Below are positions 25,788 through 33,691 of a DNA stretch of 64,000 nt, one piece after another; position 1 is the first letter of the stretch; the number at the start of each line of letters is the position of its first letter. The DNA lies in the NCBI GenBank assembly GCA_035540495.1, contig DATLGL010000047.1, forward strand, positions 1-64,000, given 5' to 3'. The translations under genes and the position numbers were made by a program. The notes beneath the pieces are model-generated. The model was not told the DNA's origin. It was given only the letters and a program-made list of their open reading frames with translations, and searched no databases. This DNA is from DASVEG01 sp035540495. Lineage in GTDB: Bacteria > Actinomycetota > Acidimicrobiia > Acidimicrobiales > CADCTF01.

Positions 25788-26540
25788 TCAGTACGGCCAC
25801 GGGGCGTCGCCCCGGTGTCCCAGGGCGGCCGCCACCTTGGGCTGCTTCGCCACGAGAGCGACCTTGATGGCGACGCTCTGCGCGAAGTAGCCGAGCTGCG
25901 CGAGCTGCTTCCCCGCGTTCTTCGCGCGGTCGGCGCCTCCGAGATCTTCTCGGCGGTATTCCGACATCGACGTCGACCGGCCGACGTAACGGAACCGGCC
26001 GCTGAACACGAGCGAACGCAGCTGCGCGGCCGTCACGCCCACCGAGTTGAACGAGTCGTGGATGAGCATCGTCCCGCCCGGGGGCACTCGAGCGCCCCAC
26101 GTCAGGATGTCGTCGAGCGCCGGCGCGTAGCGGTGGGCGCCGTCGATGTAGAGGAGCTCGATCTCGCCGTCGACGTCGCCATGCGCGTCGGTCGACATCT
26201 TCCGGACGTGGCGCACCCGGTCGGCAACTCCCGCGGCGCGCAGGTTGGCCCAGAAGACGTCGTTGTCGCCCTGGCCTTCGTCGGCGGTGCCGTGGATCTC
26301 CCGCGGCCCGCGGTCGTTGCCCGCGTGGGGATCGATCGCGACCACCTCGACACCCTCGGGCGCCGACAGCGCGAGCACGATGGCCGACCGACCCCGATAG
26401 CTACCGATCTCGACGATCTTCTGCCCGGCGGAGAGCCGGCGCGCTGCGTCGTGGAGGCGCCGGGCCTGCGCCTCCGTGAGCCATCCCTCGACGCCTGCCA
26501 CAGCAGCCCAGATCGAAGCGAAGTCGGTCGTGCGGTCCAT
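25788..26540 (-). CDS. Class I SAM-dependent methyltransferase (Methyltransf_24 / sugar O-methyltransferase-like)
   Basis: 250 aa. The SAM-binding motif is KIVEIGSYRGRSAIVLA, followed by VVAIDPHAG and, 70 residues later, IELLYIDGAHRYAPALDDI. HDSFNSVG continues the Asp/His metal-ligand pattern of the macrocin-O-methyltransferase and cephalosporin-hydroxylase-like group, in which Asp residues bind Mg2+ for O-methylation. In a glycan locus a sugar hydroxyl is the likely target. Start is ATG 26540 with GAGGAG 4 nt upstream; the frame is open further but would run into the divergent gene. Confidence 0.75.
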   Translation of the reverse strand: MDRTTDFASIWAAVAGVEGWLTEAQARRLHDAARRLSAGQKIVEIGSYRGRSAIVLALSAPEGVEVVAIDPHAGNDRGPREIHGTADEGQGDNDVFWANLRAAGVADRVRHVRKMSTDAHGDVDGEIELLYIDGAHRYAPALDDILTWGARVPPGGTMLIHDSFNSVGVTAAQLRSLVFSGRFRYVGRSTSMSEYRREDLGGADRAKNAGKQLAQLGYFAQSVAIKVALVAKQPKVAAALGHRGDAPWPY

Positions 26541-26568
26541 CGAGCTCCTCAGAAGGGGGAAGGGCCGA

Positions 26569-26577
26569 GTGTACGAT
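26569..26577. promoter_or_regulatory. Overlapping divergent -10-like boxes
   Basis: AGTGTACGAT contains TACACT for the minus-strand methyltransferase gene (26569-26574) and TACGAT for the plus-strand fusion gene (26572-26577, 9 nt before GTG 26587). The two boxes share bases, so only one polymerase could bind at a time. Confidence 0.4.
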
Positions 26578-26586
26578 CCGCAACCC

Positions 26587-28032
26587 GTGCCTCCCGTCGT
26601 GCCACGCACGCTCGTGATCCCCATGCACCAGGAGTCGGCGCGCATCGAGGGCACGCTGGCGGAGCTCGCGAGGTCGTGGCACGACCTCGGCGACTGCGAA
26701 CTCGTGCTGGTGGACGACGGGTCCACCGACGGCACCGCGGCCATCGCGTCTCGTGGGCTCGCGGAGCACGGCCTGCCGGGTCAGGTGGTGCGACTCGAGC
26801 GCAACGGCGGGAAGGGCGCCGCGATCTCCGCTGGCATCGCGAACGCAAACGGTCGCACCATCGCCTTCACCGACGCCGATCTCGCAGCGGCACCGGACGC
26901 GATCCGCAAGTGCTTCGAGCTGATCGAGGCGGGCGATGCCGACGTCGTGGTCACGTCGAGGCACCTCCCGGAGAGCGAGATCACGGTTCGGCCGCCGCTG
27001 GCTCGTCGCTCGTCGAGCGCGGCGTTCCGTCGGCTGACCCGATGGGCTGGTCTGCGTGCGGTGAGCGACTCGCAGTGCGGCCTCAAGGCGTTCGACGGAG
27101 ACGCAGCCCGTGCGCTGTTCCACGGGCTGTCGGTGCAGCGCTTCGCGTTCGATGTCGAGGTGCTGCTGCGGGCCGAGCTGGCCGGGCTTCGCGTCGTCGA
27201 AGTACCCATCCGCTGGCGCCACGTCGAAGCATCGACGCTGCGGACGATGCGCGACGGTGCCCGGATGCTGCTCGACGTCGTGCGGCTCCGCAGCAGGTTG
27301 CGCGGCTGGGATCCCGACGACAAGACACCCGTCGCGGCCCTGCTCGAGCGCGAGCACTGGTGGTACGTGGCGAACCGTGAGGTGGCGCTGGCGGCCGCAT
27401 CGTCCGCAGGGTTCGACCGCCAGCCGGCGGTTGACCTCGACTGCCAGACCGGAGGCCTGCTCGACCGGCTCCGCGATCGCGACATCGACGCGGTCGGCGT
27501 CAGCGGAGGAGCCCGGCCGGGTTACGCGCAGTCGCTCGGTCACCCAGCGCTGTCGGCGAGCACCGGCTCGTTGCCTCTTCGCGGCAGCACGATGGGTGCT
27601 GCGTTCGCAGTCGATCTCCTCGAGCACCTCGAAGACGACGGTCTCGTGGTGCGAGAAGCGGTCCGCGTGCTCGCGTCCGGCGGCATGCTCGTTGCCACCG
27701 TGCCGTCGAACCCGAAGGTGTGGAGCGGTTACGACGTCGCCCTCGGCCACCGACGGCGGTACTCACCGGCGTCGCTGCGTTCCTTGTTCGCGAACGCCGG
27801 GCTCGATGTCGTGTCGGTGCAGCACTTCTTCGCGTGGCTCAGTCCGATCACCTTCGTTCTCGCCCGCACGCCGCTGCGGACGCTGCTCCTCCGGGATCCC
27901 GAGCGGTCGAGCTTCGTGCACCGCCGGATCAACCGCGTCCTGCGGCGGGTGGTCGAGATCGAGCTGATGGTCACGCGACACGTGCCGATCCCCTTCGGTC
28001 AGGCGCTCGTGGTCGTCGGCCGGAAGCCGTGA
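26587..28032 (+). CDS. GT2 glycosyltransferase fused to a divergent methyltransferase domain
   Basis: 481 aa. Residues 1-225 are a DPM1/Alg5-like GT2 domain: TLVIPMHQES, LVDDGSTDGT, GKGAAISAGI, Asp96-Ala-Asp98 and FDVEVLLRAELAGLRVVEVPIRW. Residues from about 250 have the order of a class I methyltransferase, with FAVDLLEHLEDDGLVVREAVRVLASGGMLVATVP and YSPASLRSLFANAGL. Motif I is degenerate, however: DLDCQTGGLLDRL from residue 283 instead of DxGxGxG. This half may have lost methyl transfer. GTG 26587 follows TACGAT by 9 nt and avoids overlap with the divergent gene. It overlaps the next gene by 4 nt. Confidence 0.78.
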   Translation: MPPVVPRTLVIPMHQESARIEGTLAELARSWHDLGDCELVLVDDGSTDGTAAIASRGLAEHGLPGQVVRLERNGGKGAAISAGIANANGRTIAFTDADLAAAPDAIRKCFELIEAGDADVVVTSRHLPESEITVRPPLARRSSSAAFRRLTRWAGLRAVSDSQCGLKAFDGDAARALFHGLSVQRFAFDVEVLLRAELAGLRVVEVPIRWRHVEASTLRTMRDGARMLLDVVRLRSRLRGWDPDDKTPVAALLEREHWWYVANREVALAAASSAGFDRQPAVDLDCQTGGLLDRLRDRDIDAVGVSGGARPGYAQSLGHPALSASTGSLPLRGSTMGAAFAVDLLEHLEDDGLVVREAVRVLASGGMLVATVPSNPKVWSGYDVALGHRRRYSPASLRSLFANAGLDVVSVQHFFAWLSPITFVLARTPLRTLLLRDPERSSFVHRRINRVLRRVVEIELMVTRHVPIPFGQALVVVGRKP

Positions 28033-29207
28033 CGGGCGCGGTGACGGACGAGCTCGAGCAGGTGGCGGCGCGCGCGTCGGAAGCGGGGATCCGTCGCGTG
28101 CATGCGGTCGGGTGGCGCGATCTCGACGATCCGACAGCAGGCGGGTCGGAGGTGCACGCGAACGAGATCCTCTCGCGCTGGGCCGCCGCCGGCCTCGACG
28201 TGGTCCTCCACGTCGGACGCGTCGATGGCGCCCCTGCTCGCGTCGTGCGCCGCGGGGTGCAGGTGCGGCGGGCGGGTGGATCCTTCGGAGCCTGGGTCGC
28301 GGGTCCGAGGAGCGTGCTGCGCGACCTCGACCGCACGACGGATGCCGTTCTCGAGATCTGGCACGGCGTCAACTTCCTGGCCCCGTTCTGGTCGCGCGTT
28401 CCGACGGTGGGGATCTTCCACCACGTCCACACCAAGCAGTTCCACCAGGTGCTCCCGCCGGGAGCCGCGCACGTGGCCGCGTTCCTCGAACGTCGGGTCT
28501 ACCCGCGGCTGTATCGCGACCGGCCGCTGATCGCGCTGTCGCGCTCGGTGCGCGACGAGATGGTCTCCGTTCTCGGTTGGGATCCGGCGAACGTGCACGT
28601 CGTGGAGCCCGGCGTCGCCGATCGCTTCCGCACCGCATCAGCCCATCGGCGTTCGACGCGCCCGCTGGTGGTCGCCATCGGCCGGCTGATGCCGCAGAAG
28701 GGCTTCGAGGCGGCGATCGACGTGTTGCTCGACGTCAAGCGACGGCACCCTGAGCTCGAGGCGGTCATCGTCGGCGACGGCCCGGAGCGGGCCGCCCTCG
28801 ACGCGAAGGTGCGCACGGCGGCCGCGGGCGGATGGCTCCGCCTCGCCGGCTACGTGAGCGACGACGAGGTCGTCGAGCTGTACCAGCGGGCGTGGGTCCT
28901 GCTGTCGGCGTCGCGCCGGGAGGGATGGGGCATGACGGTCACGGAGGCGGGCGCGTGCGGAACGCCTGCGGTCGCCACCGACATCACCGGTCACCGCGAG
29001 GCGGTGGTCGACGGCGTCACCGGGCTGCTCGCGGTCGACAACGCAGGGCTGGCCGCCGCGCTCGACCGGCTCCTGGCCGACGAGGCCGAACGAGCGCAGA
29101 TGGGAGCGGCGGCCGCCGAGCACGCGGCCCAATACCGATGGGACGCGACGGCGCGGCGGGTGTTCGACGTGCTCGCCGACGAAGCGCTGCGCCGCCGCCG
29201 ATCGTGA
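28029..29207 (+). CDS. GT4-family glycosyltransferase
   Basis: 392 aa; GTG 28029 in a GTGA overlap. Retaining GT-B enzyme: the N-terminal domain opens with RRVHAVGWRDLDDPTAGGSEVHANEI, where GGSE contacts the acceptor, and has FHHVHTKQFHQVLP. The C-terminal donor domain has VVAIGRLMPQKGFEAAIDVL, GDGPERAAL, GYVSDDEVVELYQRAWVLLSASRREGWGMTVTEAGACGTP with the EGWGMTVxEA nucleotide-sugar motif. Cytoplasmic enzyme that probably extends a lipid-linked sugar. A second GTG at 28041 is an alternative start. Its stop overlaps the AftD-like start. Confidence 0.88.
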   Translation: MTGAVTDELEQVAARASEAGIRRVHAVGWRDLDDPTAGGSEVHANEILSRWAAAGLDVVLHVGRVDGAPARVVRRGVQVRRAGGSFGAWVAGPRSVLRDLDRTTDAVLEIWHGVNFLAPFWSRVPTVGIFHHVHTKQFHQVLPPGAAHVAAFLERRVYPRLYRDRPLIALSRSVRDEMVSVLGWDPANVHVVEPGVADRFRTASAHRRSTRPLVVAIGRLMPQKGFEAAIDVLLDVKRRHPELEAVIVGDGPERAALDAKVRTAAAGGWLRLAGYVSDDEVVELYQRAWVLLSASRREGWGMTVTEAGACGTPAVATDITGHREAVVDGVTGLLAVDNAGLAAALDRLLADEAERAQMGAAAAEHAAQYRWDATARRVFDVLADEALRRRRS

Positions 29208-32200
29208 TCTCCGAGCGGACGGGCCGTCGCCTGACGCTCGCGGCGCTCGCCTTCGTCGCGTACGTCCCGCTCGTGCTCACCCAGCCGGGGTGGGTCGGCG
29301 CCGACACGAAGCACTACCTCTACCTCGACCCATGGCGTCTGATGACGAGGGCGGCCTCGGTGTGGGACCCGAGCATCGGCCTCGGCACGGTGTCGCACCA
29401 GAACATCGGCTACCTGTGGCCGATGGGGCCGTGGTACGCGTTCTTCGACCTCCTCGGCGCGCCCGACTGGTTCGCGCAGCGCCTGTGGTTGGCGACCACC
29501 TTCTTCGCGGCCGGTGCGGGAGTCGTGTTCCTCCTTCGCCACCTCGGTCTCGTCGGAGCGGGAGCCTTCGTCGCCGCCTTCGCGTACCAGCTGAGCCCGT
29601 ACGTGCTCACCTACGCCGCGCGTATCACGGCGATCCTGCTGCCGTGGGCGGGGCTGCCATGGCTGCTCCTCTTCACCGTCCTCGCGCTCCGGCGCGGCGG
29701 CTGGCGCTGGCCGGCCGCTATCGCGCTGCTCGTCACCACCATCGGCAGCATCAACGCGTCGTCGCTCCTGTACGCAGCGCTCGCCGCCGCGCTGTGGGTG
29801 CCGTACGCGGTCGTGTTGTTGCGGGAGGTGTCGTGGGGCGACGGCCTCCGCACCATCGGGCGGATCGGCGCGCTCACCGTCGTGACGCAGGTCTGGTGGC
29901 TGATCGCGCTCGTCCTCTCCGGCTCGTACGGCCCGCCGGTGCTGAAGACGACGGAGACGCTGGCCGCGGTGTCAGCCTCCAGCGTCACGACCGAGATCGT
30001 GCGATCGCTCGGGAACTGGTTCTTCTACGGCCGGGACGCAGTCGGCCCGTGGGTCGAGGCCGCGGTCGACTACCAGACCGAGGGATGGCTGATCGCGGCG
30101 ACGTTCGCCCTGCCGGTCGCGGCGTTGGCCGGCGCAGCGATCACGCGGTGGGCTCATCGGGCGTACTTCCTCGTGCTCATCGTCGTCGGCGCAGCGATCG
30201 CCGTCGCCGCCCACCCGTACGACGACCCGTCGCCCCTCGGCGCGGTGACGAAGCTCGCCGCCGACTCATCGACGTTCGCCCTCGCGCTTCGCAACGCGCA
30301 ACGCGCGACGCCGCTGCTCGTCCTCGGAATGGCGGTGATGCTCGGCGCCGGGGTGACCGCGCTCGGCCGACGGTTCGAGCGCGCGGACGTCCTCGCAGCT
30401 GTGGCGGCCACGGCAACCGTCGCGATCACACTGCCAGCGCTGTGGTCGGGCGCCTTGGTGGACCCGAACCTCCGGCGGCCGGAGGACATCCCCGAGTGGA
30501 ACATCGAGGCGGCTCGAGCACTCGACCAGGGCGAGCCTCGCAACCGTGTGCTGGAGATCCCGGGCACCGACTTCGCCGCGTTCCGGTGGGGCAACACCAT
30601 CGACCCGCTGCTGCCGGGCCTGATCGACCGGCCGTGGGTGAGCCGCGAGAGCGCGCCGCAGGGCACGCCCGGCACCATCTCCCTCGTCACCGCACTCGAT
30701 CGGCGCGTGCAGGAAGGACTGCTCGAGACCGAGGCGCTCGCTCGCGTCGCGCGCCTCGTGTCGGCGGGCGATCTCGTCGTGCGAGGCGATCTTCAGACGG
30801 AGCGGTACCGCACGCCGCGTCCGCGCGTGCTCGCCGACCTCGTCACGCCGACGCCGCCAGGGCTGTCGGGCCCCGCGACCTTCGGCCCGGCAGGCCAGAA
30901 CGTGCCGCCGCCATCGCTTCCGCTGGTCGACGAGATCACGCTCGGCCTCCCGTCCGACACGCCCGACCTCGCGGCGCTGTCGGTCTTCGGCGTCGAGGGC
31001 GCGCCGCAGCTCGTGCGCTCGATCGGCCTCGCACGGCCGGCACTCGTCGACGGCGACGGCGAAGGTCTCGTCGAACTCGCTGCCGCAGGACTTCTCGACG
31101 GGCGAGAGCTGGTGGCGTTCGGCCCGACGGCGACGTCGTCGGCCGCTGCGCGCCGTGCGCTCCTGCGCGACGACGCGCGCCTCGTCGTGACCGACACGAA
31201 TCGCCGCCGAGCGCAGCGCTTCACCCAGCTCCGGGAGAACTACGGCTTCACCGAGCAGGCAGGGGAGCGGCCGCTCCGGCCGGATGCGGCCGACGCGCGC
31301 ATGGACCTGTTCCCCGGCGCGGGCGACGACGCCAGGACCGTTGCCGTCGTGTCGGGCGTGCGCTCGATCCGCGCCACGGCGTACGGCAACACGATCACCT
31401 ACATCCCCGAGGAGCGCCCGTTCGCCGCGATCGACGACAGCATCGACACGGCATGGCGCGTCGGCGCGTTCGAGTCGCCGATCGGTCACCGACTCCGGAT
31501 CGAACTGGCGGAGCCGACGACCTTGGAGGAGCTGGTCCTCACCCAGCCGGTCACCGGCGCCCGCAACCGCTGGATCACCAAGGTCGGCATCCGGCTCGAC
31601 GGCGGCCGGCCGCGCCAGGTCGTCCTCGACGACTCGTCGCGGCTCGCAGCGGGTCAACGCATCCCCATGGATGGCACGCGCGCGACGGTCGTGGAGCTGG
31701 AGGTGCTCGAGGACAACGTGGGCAAGCGGCCCGACTACGTCGGTCTGTCCGCCGTCGGGTTCGCCGACGTCCGCGTCGTCACGCCGGCGGGACTGGTCGT
31801 GGCCGACGAGTGGATCCGCCCTCCCCGCACGCTCCTCGACGCGGCCGGGACGCGATCCGCGTCGCACGACCTCACCTACGTCTTCTCACGGCTGCGCGCG
31901 AACCCGGCCGAGCCGGTGCGGGCCGACCCGGAGCGTCGGATGCAGCGAATCGTCTCCCTGCCGACGTCACGCGCGTTCCAGTTGTCGGGCTCGGCGCGGA
32001 TCTCGGCCAGGGTCGGCGACGACAGGATCGATGCGCTTCTCGGGCTGCCCGCGGCAGATGCCGGAGGACTCACGGCGAGGTCATCCAGCCGCCTGCCCGG
32101 GTCGCTCATCGCGCGCGCGTCGAGCGCGTTCGATGGTGACACCTCCACCGCGTGGATCCCGGCATTCAACGCGGAGGGGGAGCAGTACCTCGAGGTGGTG

Positions 32201-33571
32201 CTCCCGCAGCCGGCCACGATCGACCGCCTCGACCTCCGGCTCGTCGTCGACGGACGCCACAGCGTCCCCACGCTGCTGCAGCTCACGAGCGGCACCGAGG
32301 TGCGCACGATCGTCGTCCCCGACCAGCCCGCGGAGGTTCCCGGCGGCATCGCCGAGGTGCCGGTCGAGCTCGATCCCATCACCGGCACGACCTTCACGCT
32401 CACGATCGGCGAGGTCGCGACGCGCACCACCACCGACTACTTCAGCCGAGCCCAGCTGCCGCTGCCCGTCGCAATCGCGGAAGTCGGGTTGCCCGGCGTC
32501 GTGCGCCCGCCGTTGCCTCAGCAGGTGCCAACCACCTGCCGGGGCGACGTGCTTCGCGTCGACGACCGCTGGGTGCCGATCCGCCTCGCCGGCGACGCCG
32601 CCGCGGCGGCTCGAGGCGGCCAGCTGTCGATCGAGCCGTGTGACCACGGGCAGCTCGACCTCGCCGCCGGCGACCACCGCCTGCAGACCGCCGCCGGCGT
32701 GAACACCGGCATCGACGTCGACCGGCTCGTGCTCGACTCGCCGACGAACCGAGCAGGTGGAGGGGCAGGTGCCGGCGCGGACCGCGAGCTTCGATGGGAG
32801 CGCACGTCGCGATCGAGCTACCGCGTGACGGTGCCCGCCGATCGGAACGACTCGTGGCTCGTCCTCGCGGAGTCGCTGAGCCCCGGCTGGTCGGCCAAGG
32901 TCGAGAGCGGCGGCGACCTCGGCGATCCGGTGCTCCTCAACGGGTTCGCGAACGGATGGCTCGTCGATCGTGAGGTGGTCGGAACCGGTGAGGTCGACAT
33001 CGAGCTCCGGTGGACGCCTCAGCGAGCGGTGACCGCCGGGCTCGTCGTCTCGGCGATCGGGGCGCTCGCCTGCATCGCTCTCCTTGCCGTCAGCCACCGG
33101 GCCGGGCCCGGACATCGAGTCGATCGATGTCTCGTCGTCGAGGCGCCGTCGTGGGGTCCGGTGGTGCAGCCGGCGGACGTCGCAAGCGGTCGTGGCACCG
33201 CCGTCCCGACACGTGCGAGCGCGGCTGCTGCTGTCGCATGCGCCGGATTCGCCGCGTTCGTCGCGTCCCCGGCGCACGGGGTCGTCGCGGCCGTGCTCGT
33301 GGCGGTCGCTGCGAGCGTGCGCTGGGCCCGGGCGCTGCCTATGGCGGTCGCGGTCGGGGCCGCCGCAGCAGGCGGCGCCGGCACGTTGCTCCTCCAGGTC
33401 CGGCACGGCTACGCGCCGGGATTCGAGTGGGCCTCGAACTTCGACCGGCTCCATTCGATCGGGTGGTTTGTTTTCGTGGGCGTAGCGGCGGAGATCGTCG
33501 TGAGCATGGTCGGTGCGCGTACGGGTACCAACCGGACAGATCGGGATCCGGAGGAGCCTGAAGTTGGCTGA
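29204..33571 (+). CDS. aftD: AftD-like alpha-(1->3)-arabinofuranosyltransferase (DUF3367 family)
   Basis: 1455 aa; GTG 29204 overlaps the GT4 stop. Residues 1 to about 420 form the GT-C membrane core, with GADTKHYLYLDPW in the first external loop and SHQNIGYLWPMGPWYAFFD, as in mycobacterial AftD (about 1400 aa). A long external region follows, with two discoidin-like carbohydrate-binding modules: AIDDSIDTAWRVGAFESPIGHR and ASSAFDGDTSTAWIPAFNAEG. The C-terminus returns to the membrane and has HGYAPGFEWASNFDRLH. Mycobacterial AftD adds branching arabinose to arabinogalactan and lipoarabinomannan from decaprenyl-phosphoryl-arabinose. Whether arabinose is used here is inferred from the family alone. 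Confidence 0.85.
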   Translation: MISERTGRRLTLAALAFVAYVPLVLTQPGWVGADTKHYLYLDPWRLMTRAASVWDPSIGLGTVSHQNIGYLWPMGPWYAFFDLLGAPDWFAQRLWLATTFFAAGAGVVFLLRHLGLVGAGAFVAAFAYQLSPYVLTYAARITAILLPWAGLPWLLLFTVLALRRGGWRWPAAIALLVTTIGSINASSLLYAALAAALWVPYAVVLLREVSWGDGLRTIGRIGALTVVTQVWWLIALVLSGSYGPPVLKTTETLAAVSASSVTTEIVRSLGNWFFYGRDAVGPWVEAAVDYQTEGWLIAATFALPVAALAGAAITRWAHRAYFLVLIVVGAAIAVAAHPYDDPSPLGAVTKLAADSSTFALALRNAQRATPLLVLGMAVMLGAGVTALGRRFERADVLAAVAATATVAITLPALWSGALVDPNLRRPEDIPEWNIEAARALDQGEPRNRVLEIPGTDFAAFRWGNTIDPLLPGLIDRPWVSRESAPQGTPGTISLVTALDRRVQEGLLETEALARVARLVSAGDLVVRGDLQTERYRTPRPRVLADLVTPTPPGLSGPATFGPAGQNVPPPSLPLVDEITLGLPSDTPDLAALSVFGVEGAPQLVRSIGLARPALVDGDGEGLVELAAAGLLDGRELVAFGPTATSSAAARRALLRDDARLVVTDTNRRRAQRFTQLRENYGFTEQAGERPLRPDAADARMDLFPGAGDDARTVAVVSGVRSIRATAYGNTITYIPEERPFAAIDDSIDTAWRVGAFESPIGHRLRIELAEPTTLEELVLTQPVTGARNRWITKVGIRLDGGRPRQVVLDDSSRLAAGQRIPMDGTRATVVELEVLEDNVGKRPDYVGLSAVGFADVRVVTPAGLVVADEWIRPPRTLLDAAGTRSASHDLTYVFSRLRANPAEPVRADPERRMQRIVSLPTSRAFQLSGSARISARVGDDRIDALLGLPAADAGGLTARSSSRLPGSLIARASSAFDGDTSTAWIPAFNAEGEQYLEVVLPQPATIDRLDLRLVVDGRHSVPTLLQLTSGTEVRTIVVPDQPAEVPGGIAEVPVELDPITGTTFTLTIGEVATRTTTDYFSRAQLPLPVAIAEVGLPGVVRPPLPQQVPTTCRGDVLRVDDRWVPIRLAGDAAAAARGGQLSIEPCDHGQLDLAAGDHRLQTAAGVNTGIDVDRLVLDSPTNRAGGGAGAGADRELRWERTSRSSYRVTVPADRNDSWLVLAESLSPGWSAKVESGGDLGDPVLLNGFANGWLVDREVVGTGEVDIELRWTPQRAVTAGLVVSAIGALACIALLAVSHRAGPGHRVDRCLVVEAPSWGPVVQPADVASGRGTAVPTRASAAAAVACAGFAAFVASPAHGVVAAVLVAVAASVRWARALPMAVAVGAAAAGGAGTLLLQVRHGYAPGFEWASNFDRLHSIGWFVFVGVAAEIVVSMVGARTGTNRTDRDPEEPEVG

Positions 33572-33610
33572 AGTTTCCGCCGTTTGCGACGAACGTGTTA
33601 CGAACCCGGG

Positions 33611-33616
33611 TAGATT
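33611..33616 (+). promoter_or_regulatory. Putative -10 element (TAGATT) of the peptide-transporter operon
   Basis: TAGATT lies 75 nt before the GTG of the binding-protein gene, so this unit has a true leader, with AGGAG as ribosome-binding site at 33680-33684. Confidence 0.4.
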
Positions 33617-33623
33617 CCCGGTG

Positions 33624-33643
33624 GTTGTGACTACCGTCACAAC
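33624..33643. promoter_or_regulatory. Dyad at the expected transcription start of the transporter operon
   Basis: GTTGTGAC and GTCACAAC form a perfect 8-bp inverted repeat with 4 nt between. It starts 7 nt after the -10-like TAGATT, where a repressor would block initiation; a hairpin at the mRNA 5' end is the alternative reading. Confidence 0.45.
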
Positions 33644-33691
33644 GGGGGAAAGCGCCGCAGATCGCGGTGGATACCGACAGGAGAGCGATAC

